Below are positions 11,301-22,592 of a DNA stretch of 64,000 nucleotides, in pieces. Below the pieces are notes generated by a model that saw only the letters and a list, made by a program, of their open reading frames with translations, ran no database searches and was not told where the DNA came from. The position numbers and the translations under genes were made by a program. Each line of letters opens with the position of its first letter. Positions within the stretch are counted from its first letter, which is position 1. The stretch is from Strigamia acuminata (taxonomy: Eukaryota > Arthropoda > Chilopoda > Geophilomorpha > Linotaeniidae). The stretch covers positions 18,502,427 through 18,566,426 of the forward strand of contig OX442315.1 of assembly GCA_949358305.1 (NCBI GenBank). Direction: 5' to 3'.

Positions 11301-13909
11301 ATCCGTGACCAGGGAAATGGGTCCTTTCTACAATTGTGTGTGTGGTCATGATTAAAATGCAACGAGGGAATAGTGAATGTCACCTTGCAACAGCACGAAG
11401 AGTTAGTTTAGGGGTGGTGAGTTGGTGTGGGGGTTGGCGAGAGGCCAGCGTCGAATATTGTCATCTGCTGCATTCCATATTTTCCATTTGTTTTTCTTTT
11501 CAATGATGGAAACGATCATAAAATAAATAAAATAAAAAAGACAGATATATATATATATATATATATATAGACTGTTTTTACGGTTTTAAAAAATAAATAT
11601 TAGATTACAGATATGTTTTGTTTTTTTTATTTAATATTAATAAAAGTTTATATACGGTACTAGAAATTGATTAAATCTTTTAAAAGGAATTTCTAATCTG
11701 TAGTATTTGGCATAGGAGGTAGTATAGAAAAGTATGTTTTCCTAAGAAGCATTATTTATTTTTTGCTAGCGTTCTTTAATTGAAAAGATTTGAATGGATT
11801 CATGAGATTTTCACGAAATTCCGCATAACCCTTTAGGTTTTCAGATAGAAAACAAGTCGGATCAATACATTTGCCTGCGACTGGGCTGTGTCCCGGGGTT
11901 TCATTTTCTGATCACTAGAGTTTTAACTTTATATTCCTTTCATATTTGAAATGATTTCTGTCAGACGTGAATTTAGTTGAAGAGAAATAGCCATGTGTAG
12001 TATATAAAGAGAAAATGAATCCATCGTGTGACTGAAAAAGTTGTGTGGGTTGGAAAACCCGAAAGGAAATAATAAATTTGCAATATTTTCTTGATACCAC
12101 GTGTCAAAAGTTCACGAGTTTTCTGAAATTGAAATCGAGAGTTAAAAGATTTATGGTTTGTTTTTAGTTTTATAAAACGGCCAATGATTTTTCCGCTGAC
12201 ATTGGCCGTGTCAGATTCATCAGTTTATTTTACATTGATCGAGCGAGTGTGTGAGGTTGGTGTGTGGGTCTGCAAAACCAACTGGACGAGATGCATGTTT
12301 AATGAGTCGTTCTCTGCGACTTCGATTATCAGTTTGGATTTGCGATGAGGAAGAAGAACAAGTAGAATGTTAGATGCTTAGATTCCCTGACCTGTGAAAT
12401 GTGTCACTTGAAGGAGATGATGTCCTTTGAACTTTTACAACCTCCTCGCCCAATTAAGCCGTAGCAAAATGCAAGTAAATGAATGCCAAATTTCTTGCAA
12501 CTCGAGCTTTTCTTTCGTCTTTAATCTCATGGTTATTTTTTTTTTTAAAAAAAATAAAATAAAACTACACAAAAATATATAAAACATATAAACGGTGTTA
12601 GTGTATTTTTATCTTGGAAAAAAAAAGAAACTTTTTAAAGATGTAAAAAAAAATTCTTTTTGGGTGCATAGTTAGGCCTAATTTTTTTTTCGGTAAGTAA
12701 AAATGGAAAACTGTAGTGTTCCAGTAAAACTGGTGATTTTTGCATCATTTTGTCTCGGAATGACTCCATTTGTTGAGCTGATATGTTGTATACTTGATTC
12801 TTTCTTCTTCCGTCTTCAGAAGCTGAGTTTGCTTTTTTTACGAGGCACTAAAAAGAGATGAACTCACGTCGAGGTTGTTGCTTTTCGTCTAGAATATACC
12901 TCGTACCTTTCGCAGGAGTTTGACACGCTCCTTTGTCAAATTGGTTCATCCTTTGCTATTCTTCTGCCAACTCACTACACACTCACTTGTAAGCGTATAA
13001 AAAGCTTTTAATGAGACTCCCCCTTCTTCATTTTTTTTTCACACAAATCTTTGTAATTTTTTTCTTCAAATGAGGATAACTGAAGTGGATTATTTCATCA
13101 AATATTTTTTTTCTTTTTTTGTGCGTTAAATTTCATTTGGGGAAAAAAGGAAATGCATACAGAAGAAGCGCTGACAGAAAATTAGAAGCAAAATTTGGAA
13201 ATTGCGTGAATAATTTATTTGTTGTTTGTTGCCAGGTATTATGGAGGGAAAGGCAATGGCCGTATATCATCTTGTTCAGACCCTGATCGTCCAGATACTG
13301 ATGACACAGGTGGGTTTTTGGATGGTTAGTTTCAAAAATGTAAAAGGTAAAAATTGTTATTGTGTTGTTTCAGATTCCCAGTTCTCGTACAGCAATGCTT
13401 CATCCCCCAGCCAGGATGTGCACGACTCATCATCGCAAGATTACAGCACAGGCCAGACTGGGGAGTTGAAGATGCAGGACATGTTCGGGCTCAAAGTGTC
13501 GACGAAAAAGACCAACGCCCAATTGACTAAGCAACTCATGCAAGAGACTTTGATGGACGAAGGATTGCGTGTGGTAAAGGAACTGAGCAATCAGATCAAG
13601 GAGCAGCCAGATGGACTGCCCGTGTCGAGTGCAATGGCATCGCTAAGCGATGGTATGTATGCGCCCGACCGAGGTGAACTTTCGAGGCCTGGTCCCATGC
13701 TGTCACGGGGCAACAGCTCCAACGGTGGCGGCAATAGCCAGTGCATCTCAGCGGGCGGGTGTGGCGAAGGTGGGTCCTCGACGTCGAGCGACGTGGAAAA
13801 GGTTGCGGCCAACACTATCAACGCGTTGCTCAGTCTTTCGCAGACGGCTGGCGGTGGTCGAGGGATCAAGCAAGAGCCGCCGTCACCCACGAGTATCAAG
13901 AGTGAATGA
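2335..13909 (+). CDS. nab: NAB-family transcriptional corepressor (EGR-binding protein), partial, 5' end outside window
   Basis: NAB proteins bind the R1 domain of EGR/Krox zinc-finger factors in the nucleus and repress them. Exons seen: 2335-2454, 2513-2646, 3420-3644, 3713-3915, 13236-13309 and 13374-13909 (stop). The first two encode the NCD2 domain, recognisable by motifs such as [24 protein letters not shown] and LLTRRDELF. Then come a basic KRPRI segment, a Gln-rich coiled-coil-like exon (from [12 protein letters not shown]), a conserved [16 protein letters not shown] block, a Ser/Gly-rich stretch, and a C-terminus with two SUMO-type motifs (IKQEP and terminal IKSE). NCD1 and the start are missing upstream. 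The join between 2646 (ends in phase 2) and 3420 (needs phase 0) does not close; at least one small exon is probably unassigned. A possible 18-nt microexon at 2705-2722 does not fix the phase. Family assignment is firm; the exact model is not. Confidence 0.88.
2980..3325 (+). repeat. Degenerate minisatellite, unit core TTGTTGAAATT
   Basis: At least a dozen imperfect copies of TTGTTGAAATT, separated by T-rich spacers so that units are about 20-30 nt, lie in the NAB intron just before the exon at 3420. Examples start near 2984, 3038, 3060, 3110, 3160, 3200, 3221, 3262 and 3307. Copies near 3243 and 3284 carry substitutions (GGAGAAATT, GGCGAAATT). Confidence 0.75.
4328..4372. repeat. (TTTA)n microsatellite
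   Basis: About eleven tandem TTTA units with one CATT interruption. Confidence 0.9.
6787..6798. promoter_or_regulatory. Perfect palindromic E-box GGTCACGTGACC
   Basis: A 12-bp perfect palindrome with CACGTG core and the GTCACGTGAC context preferred by MiT/TFE and USF bHLH-zip factors. A second TCACGTGA lies at 6912-6919, 125 bp away, in the same NAB intron. Motif match is seen; binding is inference. Confidence 0.5.
8851..8896. promoter_or_regulatory. TAATTA pair next to an EGR-like site
   Basis: TAATTA occurs at 8851-8856 and 8866-8871, followed by GTGGGGGCG at 8888-8896, which matches the EGR consensus GCG(T/G)GGGCG at eight of nine positions. EGR induction of NAB genes, with NAB then repressing EGR, is a known feedback loop in vertebrates; its use here is inference. 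Confidence 0.35.
9360..9560. promoter_or_regulatory. Homeodomain-site-rich, lower-AT island in NAB intron
   Basis: TAATTA at 9368-9373 and 9385-9390, CTAATGA at 9425-9431 and CTAATTG at 9515-9521, plus GCACAAT motifs at 9451 and 9524, sit in a mixed-composition stretch that differs from the T-run background. This is the best enhancer candidate in the intron by eye. Confidence 0.35.
11546..11569. repeat. (TA)n microsatellite
   Basis: About twelve tandem TA units in the NAB intron. Confidence 0.9.
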
Positions 13910-14130
13910 CGAAACGCCAAACCGAACTACTGGTAGATAGAAGGAAAGCGAACATTCCCCACTCGCTCTTCTATAGAGGAAAACAAATTATAGTCAGTGT
14001 GGGGTAATTTTTTTTTCTGTTTATTGAGAAAAAAAAAATAAGTATCAATTGAAAACGAAACCAACATGTGTTAAGATTGACATTGACATCAATCTTCCAG
14101 CCAACAACATTTTCAAAGATGAATGTTCTA

Positions 14131-14148
14131 ATAATAATAATAATAATA
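14131..14148. repeat. (AAT)n microsatellite
   Basis: Six tandem AAT units in the putative NAB 3' UTR. Confidence 0.85.
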
Positions 14149-14303
14149 ACGTGTTGAGTAAATTTTGTTCGCCTCTCGAGTGAAATCAGCGCTGGCCCGT
14201 GGCTTCCAAGCGAAATATTTGATAATTTCGCACGGATCTATCGATTTTATTTTCACTTCTATCAATCCATGTTGGTTTTCAGCCACCTAGCTTTTTCTAC
14301 TCC

Positions 14304-14330
14304 TCGTTTCGTTTCGTTTCGTTTCGTTTC
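14304..14330. repeat. (CGTTT)n microsatellite
   Basis: Five tandem CGTTT units downstream of the NAB stop codon. Confidence 0.9.
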
Positions 14331-14810
14331 TTTTTTCCTTTGTTTTAGTTTCTTTCTTTTCTTTTCGTTTTTTTTTTTATTTCACGTACCAGATAGTCGG
14401 GTTTTACAGTGCCCAACCGTTTAACCTAAAGAAATTTCTTTGTCGTGACCACCACTATGAGGAAACCGGAATTTACTCTTGTTTTTTGCATCCTCTAACT
14501 CCCTTCCTGCCGTACTTTTGAGTCGAATGCAGCACGGGTGCTTTGCCGTGTGAATGGTATCCCAGGGCACTGGGAGTGGCCGCTAACGTGGTCAGTAACG
14601 GCAGGACTTGTTTTTGCGTGGGTTGGGGTGAAGAAGAAGAGGGTGCAAAGGGTTGAGAAAGACGAAACGTACGTGAATGGATTATGGGATGGTATGGGAG
14701 AAAAACGGTGGTGTTCTATTTAATTTGGCCAGCGCTTGGCTTGACGAGAGGCATCAGTGGACAGTTTTTAGTGATTTGCACTTCAACAAAAAAGAAAGCA
14801 AAAAAAGCAA

Positions 14811-14840
14811 GAAAGAACGAAAGAAAGAAAGAAAGAAAGG
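14811..14840. repeat. (GAAA)n microsatellite
   Basis: A run of about six GAAA units in a purine-rich tract. Confidence 0.85.
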
Positions 14841-17800
14841 AAAAATGTAAAATGTAAATGCATTTGATTTGACAAATGTAGAGAACGGTTATTTGTAATT
14901 CATCATTCGAATTTTTCCTGCTATGTTTGGGGATGTGCAACTCTGCTGTCCGTCCTTGGCTCCAGCTGAAAGATGAGCTGCAAATCCATTCATTCATTCA
15001 TTAGAGGAGAGAAGGAAGGGCAGCCAACGAGAATACCCAACCCCTCCTCCTCCTCCTCATCCCCATCCTGGCTCCCACAGTCGATCGGCTGCTCCTTAAG
15101 CCACGCTCATTTTGACAGGCCTGCATCCCTAATGAAGGGATGAGGATGAAAAGAGCCAACTCCCCTCCCCTTATGCCTTACCCCTTTCCTCCCTTGGCTT
15201 CGGTCGTTGGTTGAGATGATGGATCGCTGGTGCATTCATTCGAGCTCCCTCTTATGTCCACCCTCTCTCTCACTCTCTCTTTTTTTTTCTCTTGTCCATC
15301 TGCCCAGGTGTGTTGGTCTTATCAATAAGCATCGTCATTATCATCGTCATCAAGCTTATGGGTGTTGCCATGCACAACGAAACAAAGCTGTATATATATA
15401 TTTGTATAAATATATATGCATAGATATTTGTACATGTATGCATATATGTAGATACGAAACGAGCAAACAAAAAAGATAGTAATTTAAAGAAAAAGAAAAG
15501 AAAACTTTGAAAATTGTGTGTGGACATTTGTTGCTTTCTTCTGTATGGCTTACGAGCAAAATCAAAATATAAATTATAGTGAACTTTGTAATTATTATTT
15601 TTTATGTTGAAACTTTTCCTGCTGCAGAAGAGCAACAAAACAAAAGTGGGTGGAGAACGCATCGTATTTTTGCCCAATGTGCTGCAAAGAAGAGAACAAA
15701 AATCTGGTTCTTTGTCCATTCAAGTCTAATATATCCATCAACAAACCAAAGTTTTTTTTTTTAAATATCACGTTCGAAACGAATCTTAAAGTTGGAGCCA
15801 AGGAAACAAAATTAGGGACACGGTTAATAATAATCGTTTTTGTCGTCACTCTTAGAGCGCGACAAAATTTCATCTTAAGAAAAAAATAAATAAATAAAAA
15901 AAAAATTTAAACAAATCTTCTCAGTTCTGGATTGAAACCATACTCCGATGGCAGTAAGGTGCATGCAGACACTGAGGTTCTTAGGCTGTGAGTTCACGAT
16001 AATATTTTAAAGGAAAAAAAAATAAATAAATAACAAATAACAAAAAATAAACACAGAAGTCCGGGTTGACACAGGGTCTTTTTATTTTTCTTCCCTCCCT
16101 GTCCTGCCTGAAGAAAATTGAACATAAAGAGAAAACCAATTGTTTTTATTAATTGTCAATATTATTATTATTATAAAAGGATTTGTGTTTTTTCTTTCGA
16201 TGTTATCATTATGCTGGAGATCTTTTTTTTTCTTATTATTTTTTTTTAATGTGTGTGTGTATGTGTATATGTGTGTGAAAACAAATGTCATTGGCATGTT
16301 GGAGCCAGTTTTAATTGATCAATATCTCTTTTATTTTTAATTATTATTGTTTTATCATGTAAATTGACTTTGTGCTATATTTTCTGCCAGCCTACAGAGT
16401 TCATTGCTGTTTTATTTTTAATTATTTAATTTTTTAAAATTTAAAAAAAGAAAATGATGATATGCAGAAGAAATGTTAAAATTCACAGCCACTGACTTTT
16501 TGAAGCCATCTTGCTCTACTAGTTTCTCCACTCTATGTTTGGCGCTGGAGTTACATCAGAGGTTGCACCAAAAATGGAAGTTTATCGCATCACAGGCTCC
16601 TCTCGTCTCTCTATCTACTGCTGCAAGACATCTTTTCCCTCCCAATTTTTCATCAAAAGCAGAAATCAAACGCAAGTACGATTGTTTCCGTTTCCTTCCC
16701 CTCACCTTTTCTTTAGAGGAGGACAGGAGGGAAATTTTTTTAAGATCCCTCTACCCTCATATTGCAAAGCAAAATTTTGTTGGTCCAAGAGCTCTTCTCT
16801 CTGTCTCTCATCCCAGGGCTTCCTGGGGGGGTGTCCCTTAAACGGTACTTTCAATAGAACCCAAGGAGTGACGTTGCTGTTTGCAAAGGACTCTCTCTCT
16901 TCTGACGTCGTCACTCACCTGTGATAATATAAATTCCGTGGTACCTGGGCCTTTGCCATGATAGAATAAATCTTTTACATTGCAAAGCAAACAAATAATA
17001 ATTCAACTGAACGACTTTATAGCAAATTCATAAGTCTTGCCTCTATACTTTAAGTGGTAACAAATAATATACAAAATGGATAACTTGTGCTATTTCTTAG
17101 TGAGCAGTTTGAAAGATATAAAACAAAAAAACGAAAAAAATACAACCGAATCTTTGTCCTGTGTAGTTTCTCTGTTTTTCCCAACTAGTTTCTTCCCTGG
17201 TGGCCATATTTGTGCAATAGAGCCAATAAAAGGGAACAGAGATTAAAAACCGAAAAAAATAAAAATAAAAATAAAATAAAGTAAATATAATTAATTAATT
17301 AAAAATAAGCAAAAAGAGAATTTTTACAAACAAATCAGTACAATTCTAGTTCATGTTACACAATAAAAAATTCACTACTGCGTTTTCTCGCAACAACTTT
17401 TCTGATATGTCCAAAATTGTTTTTGTCATGTTATTATTGTTAAATACTCAACATTGGAACGAGAGAGAAAAAGAAAAAAAAGCATTGTAGAAACATTTTT
17501 GCAAAGTGTACCTTATAAGCCCACTTTTACATGTTAGGTTTTTCGAACCTTTGTTTCTTGAAAAAGGGAGAAAAAAGAAGACAAAATATCAGACAAGTTT
17601 TTTCACAAAGAATTCTGATGGGATTACGAAGTTGATTCTATTTGAGTTGTCTAAACAAAGAGTGAATTTTTTTAATTATTGATTTTTATTTTTATTTAAT
17701 TATTTTTTTTCAAAAGAAATAAAAGGTATAAAGAGATTAATCCCCCTTGATGATGTTTGATTGCATGTGCACCCAGCTCAATCACCTGTCTTGTGTAGGT

Positions 17801-20800
17801 GAACATTTGCTCAGTTACATGTTCAGGTATATTAAGTTTTTTTAAAAATAAAAAAAGAGACAGTTGTTAATGATATCTAAAGCTGGTTTTTATTACATTA
17901 CGTGTCTATAATTGTGCAGTTCATTCATTAATCACACATTTGTTATCAATTTTAATTGCCTGGGTCTTTGAGGGAAGAGTTTTGCTCATGTAATTTTGTT
18001 TTGAAAAATCATTTTTTATTTGTATACTACCCACAACAAAGTGACTCTTGTTTTATTTACTTTTGAATATTCTATCAACTTATTATTATTGTACAATTAC
18101 GTCGTAGAAACCAAGTCTCAGGTTGTCAGTTGTTATTCTGATTATGAAAAAGAAAGAAAAAAACATAAGATTCAAACATAGAGAATTTTAAATAATGTTT
18201 TTGCACTTTTTACGCATTGATTTTTTATTTTTATTTTTAATTTTTAATCTTAATTTTTAACTTTTCTTTTTATGTATATGTATATGTACCCATAACCTCG
18301 AGTTTATATATAAACACAAATTTTCAAGGGTTAGCTATTACAATTATTATAATTAATTAATAAATTAATTACCAATATACAAAACTGATGTTAGTGAAGT
18401 TGTTGTGTTGACTGACAGTGTGCCAAATACTTGTAATTAATCTCAGATGGAACAATTTTAAAGAAAAAAATCTTTGTGTACAGATTTAAAGTGTTAGTAA
18501 TGGAATGAGGCAACTTTGATTGGCTGTTGCCATCTTCTTTGCTTTCCCTCGAGACCCAAGGCCGTAATTTTTATGAGGATTCTTTATCCGTACGCAACAG
18601 TCGTGCAACGAGGGATTTTCTGCCCTCTTGTGTCTTAGATCAGTTCTCCAAACGCTGCTAACGTTGCTCGTCTCTCAGTCTGCCAATGATTAAAAGGCTT
18701 ACTTTGAATGGAATTAAATTCTTTACAAATTATTTTTTTTTTCATTTTTTATTTTTCTTACAATTTATTAAATACCGTATAAAATAGTTTTTACTTTGCC
18801 AAATAAATTGGAAAATTTAATGAATGACTGCTGTTTCTTCAATTTTCACCCAGAGACTTTCAAATACTTCATATATCAAATAATTCACAATATACTCACA
18901 ACACTTAAGATAGTATAGTTTACTGCAAAGCAGTTTTTTTTCAAATATGGTGGGAAAAAATGTAAATATTTAAAAAAGAACTATTGTGCAGTAAACATTA
19001 TGCCAGCGGTTTTAGTACATTTTAAAAATACTCTGCATGTCCGCATATTCCACGTTTTTACTGCTCAATAGACTGAAAAAAGACTCTGGGAGAATTATAA
19101 TTCTAATTTTATTTTTGATGTGAAAAGATGGATTTGCTTTTGGTTTTGATGTTGTTTGGCAGGCTGAGAGGTTTCACAACTCTGTAAAATGTGTACACAG
19201 CAGGTGCAACTTGGTTTTAATCTCCCCCTTCTTCACTTTTTGCTGCTTCTTTCTCTCGAGTTTTACTTTTGTCTTTTGCGCATGTCATTTGGGATGCAAT
19301 TCTTGGTCTGTGGGGAATTTTTAAATCCAAAGGGACGATTATGTGTAGATCATAAAGGATTACACCGCTTAGATTGAAAATTTTTCGGATAAAAGTGCTG
19401 AATCAAATGTGATAGCAACATTTTTTATTTTGTAGAATTTCCTCATTTAATGGGGAAAGGAGTATTTTTGTGAACTTAAAAAATAATAATTATAATAACT
19501 ATTTCGAGATTTTTTGGTACATTAGTCACCGTTCAGAAATTAATTTTTTTTTTAATAAATATAAATGAAGATCAAGAAAAGATTTAAAAATTGGCATTTT
19601 TAATTTTGTATTTTTTCTTCCCAATAATTTTGATATTCTTGCAAATACAAAACAAATTGGATCGAATTTTCTGAACGATAACTAATTTCTAAAATTATAA
19701 TTTTGTATGTGGTAAAAAAAAATGAAAAAATGATCTTTGTCCAACGGATACTTTGTGCCCCTTTTTAGTTTTCTTTGCTAAAAAAAGGCATTTCTTGCCT
19801 AATGCTGCTTTATTGCTAAGAAAAAAAAAATAACAAAACAGAAGGATTGTAACTTCGTATTGCCAAATGCTGTGATACTAGTGCTCTGTCTCTCTTCTTG
19901 TAATGCTGTCATAGTTTTGTAGATCTTGTTCTATAAGTGGTTCTCTCTACAGGTGCAAAAAAATACAGCTATGATGACTGACTGCTCTTACACTTGAAAA
20001 ATCTCTACAAATTCCTGTAAACTGTGGCATTTCTCTTGCATTCAAGAGATTCAATATTTGTTAATTTTTTAATGATACACTTAATAGATCCACTTTTATT
20101 ATTTTTTATTATTATTTTGTTAAACATTAATCTTTTCTTTCTTCCTGTGTACACCCGTAATCAACTCGAATATAAATCAAACACTCGAAAGGAACTCAAA
20201 AAGTGGAATCAAAGAATTGTATATTTCCTTTTTGTATTTAATAAGAAATAGATGTTAGAGAAATGCAGCAGAAGCAACAGAGCCCATGATAGACTTTTGC
20301 ATTATTATTTTTTTCCCTCTCTGCTTGTAACTCCTTATTTTGCATTTTCCAATCCTTTTATCTCTTACTGTCCCATTGAAACAAAATATTGACCATTTGT
20401 ACACATTTCAAATGTGTAAAAACGCCCAACTGAGTGCAAAATTAATTTTTAAACCCAATTTTATTTTATATTTAAATTTTAATTTGTGCATTTTTATTTT
20501 TTATTTTTAAATAGCCGATCATTAATCTTTCCATCGAAAGAAACTAAAAAGTCTTCCTGTCAGTTGATTGAAGTTTATGGATTGACCCAATTGGAATTAA
20601 TGTTTTAAGTTAAAGTTGTTTTAAAGTTTTGTTTTTCTTTAATTTGTACGACATGATAATCTAGTCAGTGGTAGGCTACTTTTATTCTTTATTCAAATAA
20701 TATAATATGTAGGCCAAAATAGGAAATCTTCAGTGCGGTACTGGTTTTAGTACTTGAAGAATAATGGATCAGTTTGTAAAAAGGAAGGGTGGCTAAATGA

Positions 20801-20992
20801 TGTCGAGGGGTAAGGGGAATTGAATTGGGGGTTAGGGGAAGTGGTCAACAGAGGGGAAGACGAATGCAACACTTCTATTCCTTTACAATCAAATGATCGC
20901 CACCCCAATTTGACTTTACATTTAACTTCCCTTTGTTACTCCTATATTTATTTTATTAATTTTTTTTTTAATTAGGTAGTAATTTATTTTTT

Positions 20993-21034
20993 TGTTTAAT
21001 TAATTAATTGATTAATTAATTAATTAATTAATTC
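20993..21034. repeat. (TTAA)n self-complementary repeat
   Basis: About ten TTAA/AATT units with one GATT interruption; the tract is self-complementary and lies about 200 bp before the likely NAB polyadenylation signal. Confidence 0.85.
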
Positions 21035-21227
21035 GGTTGGGAGTGTGTCCTCACTGATCTAATGGCATTTACTGTTGCTACTGCTGCTTCAGTCTGCAAT
21101 GTCTTTGTACTTTTGTCTTGGGTTTGAGTATGTCTGTGACTACGCACCTAATGATTAGATTATGATTATTGATTATGCGTTATGAATGTTATTTCTGTAT
21201 ATAAATTATCCTTAAACTGCTGGCCAA

Positions 21228-21233
21228 AATAAA
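21228..21233 (+). terminator. Polyadenylation signal AATAAA (candidate NAB 3' end)
   Basis: AATAAA followed within 30 nt by a T-rich region; last good signal before the next gene. Confidence 0.4.
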
Positions 21234-21250
21234 CCTGGTATAACACAATC

Positions 21251-22491
21251 GTATAATTTTTATTTTTATTTATTTATTTATTTATTTTTATTTTTTTCCT
21301 CGAATTTGCCTATTTCTTTCATCTTTCCCTATTGCTCGAAACTACAGGATAAAACATTTTTCTTTTGTTATTATTCAAGATAATAGCGCAACTAAAAAAC
21401 AAATGGCCTCACGCCAAAATCGATTCGCATTTTTTGTTGAAAAAAATTAAATCACATAAAAAAAATGGTTTTCAGAATTAAGAAAATAAATATTATTATT
21501 ATTTTCATGTAACTGATATTATTTTTTAGTTGAAAATCGCTTCAATTCATGCTAGAAATGAGCAAACTGTAAGTGAACTTCTGTTTTTCACTACGTAACG
21601 GCGCTGCTCTCCAGGGAGAAAAAAAAAGTTTTTTTTTCTTCGCGTAAAGGTTTCAAATGATTCATACGTTGTCGTCATGAATTGTGGGCGTTGTGGGCCG
21701 TTTCCGCTTCCCTCATGCACGTCCCCTCCCTCATTCCGTTCGTCATCCCCCATTTTCTGCTCCGTTGCAGTTTCCTGATGGGTATGAGGGAAGAAAAGAT
21801 GGGGGAACATCTCCATACTGGACATGATGCCTCAAGTGAGTGCGCGTGCGCTGTGGATGCTGTTACCCTTTATTTCCATAATTTCAGTGCTGAATTCGTT
21901 CGAATCGGATGTTGACGACTGACTTATGCGTGAGCAAATCGCGTACAATGATGCAATAAACGGGCAACGGAAGTGCTATGCTGGTTGCCGATGGTTTAAC
22001 GGCCAGGGCGTCAGAAAACGGACTTAACATCATGCAGTTAAAAAATATTTATTAATAGCAATAAAAGAAAACTTCTGCCAAAATTTTTAAAATTAAAAAA
22101 AAAATACGGAGTAAATTTTTTTTTGGTGTTAGCTATCGATAAACTTGTTTCGTTTGATCGAATTCTTACTTTGTTTTATTTATTTATTTCAAACCATTCA
22201 TTTTAAATGAAAATTATGTGTTTCAAGTACGTGGTCAGCAAATCAATAGAAGTACATTTCCCATACATTAATTATCTCATAAAAGTTCGTACAGTAAAGT
22301 TATAAATGCGACCACAAATGTATTAGTAGTAATATTTTAATTGTAGAATGTTTAATGAATACAGATTTGTAATTATTACCAAAAACTAGCAAAAATAAAG
22401 TTATGACATTGTATAAATGCTTAATCATTTGGGAAAAGTAAGTAAACAATCTTGAAAATATTGCTGTTGCAGTAAAACGGAAAAGCGGGCG
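21251..22491. other. Intergenic DNA between NAB and the Cys-loop receptor
   Basis: Nothing supported as a gene. It begins with TTTA-type simple sequence and has a more GC-balanced patch near 21,590-22,010 with open frames on both strands that resemble no family I know. Confidence 0.6.
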
Positions 22492-22499
22492 TATATATA
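22492..22499 (+). promoter_or_regulatory. TATA box of the Cys-loop receptor gene
   Basis: TATATATA lies about 100 bp before the start codon at 22593, leaving room for a start site near 22,520-22,530 and a 5' UTR of about 65-70 nt. Confidence 0.5.
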
Positions 22500-22592
22500 G
22501 TAAATAACATACCGGTACAGACCTTTTTTAATCAAAACAAAGTGATTTCATTTCATTTTTGTGCGCAGCACTCGTAGCAGTACGATTGCAAC

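Larger units (their letters stand above)
3916..13235 (+). other. 9.3-kb NAB intron, no gene, candidate regulatory DNA
   Basis: The donor GTAAGT follows the coiled-coil exon at 3915 and the acceptor CCAG precedes 13236; phases match (2 nt plus 1 nt make Arg). No open frame inside looks like protein. The intron holds simple repeats (TTTA at 4328-4372, TA at 11546-11569), GGCTG-rich sequence near 5285-5315, two CACGTG E-boxes and clusters of TAATTA sites, listed separately. A first long intron packed with homeodomain-type sites is common in developmental transcription genes; enhancer function here is inference. Confidence 0.7.
13910..21250 (+). other. Probable long 3' UTR of NAB, or gene-free downstream DNA
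   Basis: After the NAB stop at 13907-13909 there is no credible coding exon for more than 7 kb. The stretch is T-rich, contains internal AATAAA motifs (for example at 17224) and ends with AATAAA at 21228-21233 followed by a T-rich tract. It also carries many simple repeats. A long extended 3' UTR is typical of neuronal genes, but without transcript data this remains inference. Confidence 0.4.

Noticed and set aside
13226-13909. 227-aa frame starting MLPGIMEG as the full last NAB exon
   Set aside because: The true frame before the short intron (13310-13373) is different; NAB homology ([16 protein letters not shown]) requires splicing 13309 to 13374.
21547-21915. Overlapping open frames on both strands in the NAB-receptor spacer
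   Set aside because: Low-complexity mixed residues, no exon signals, no recognisable motif.
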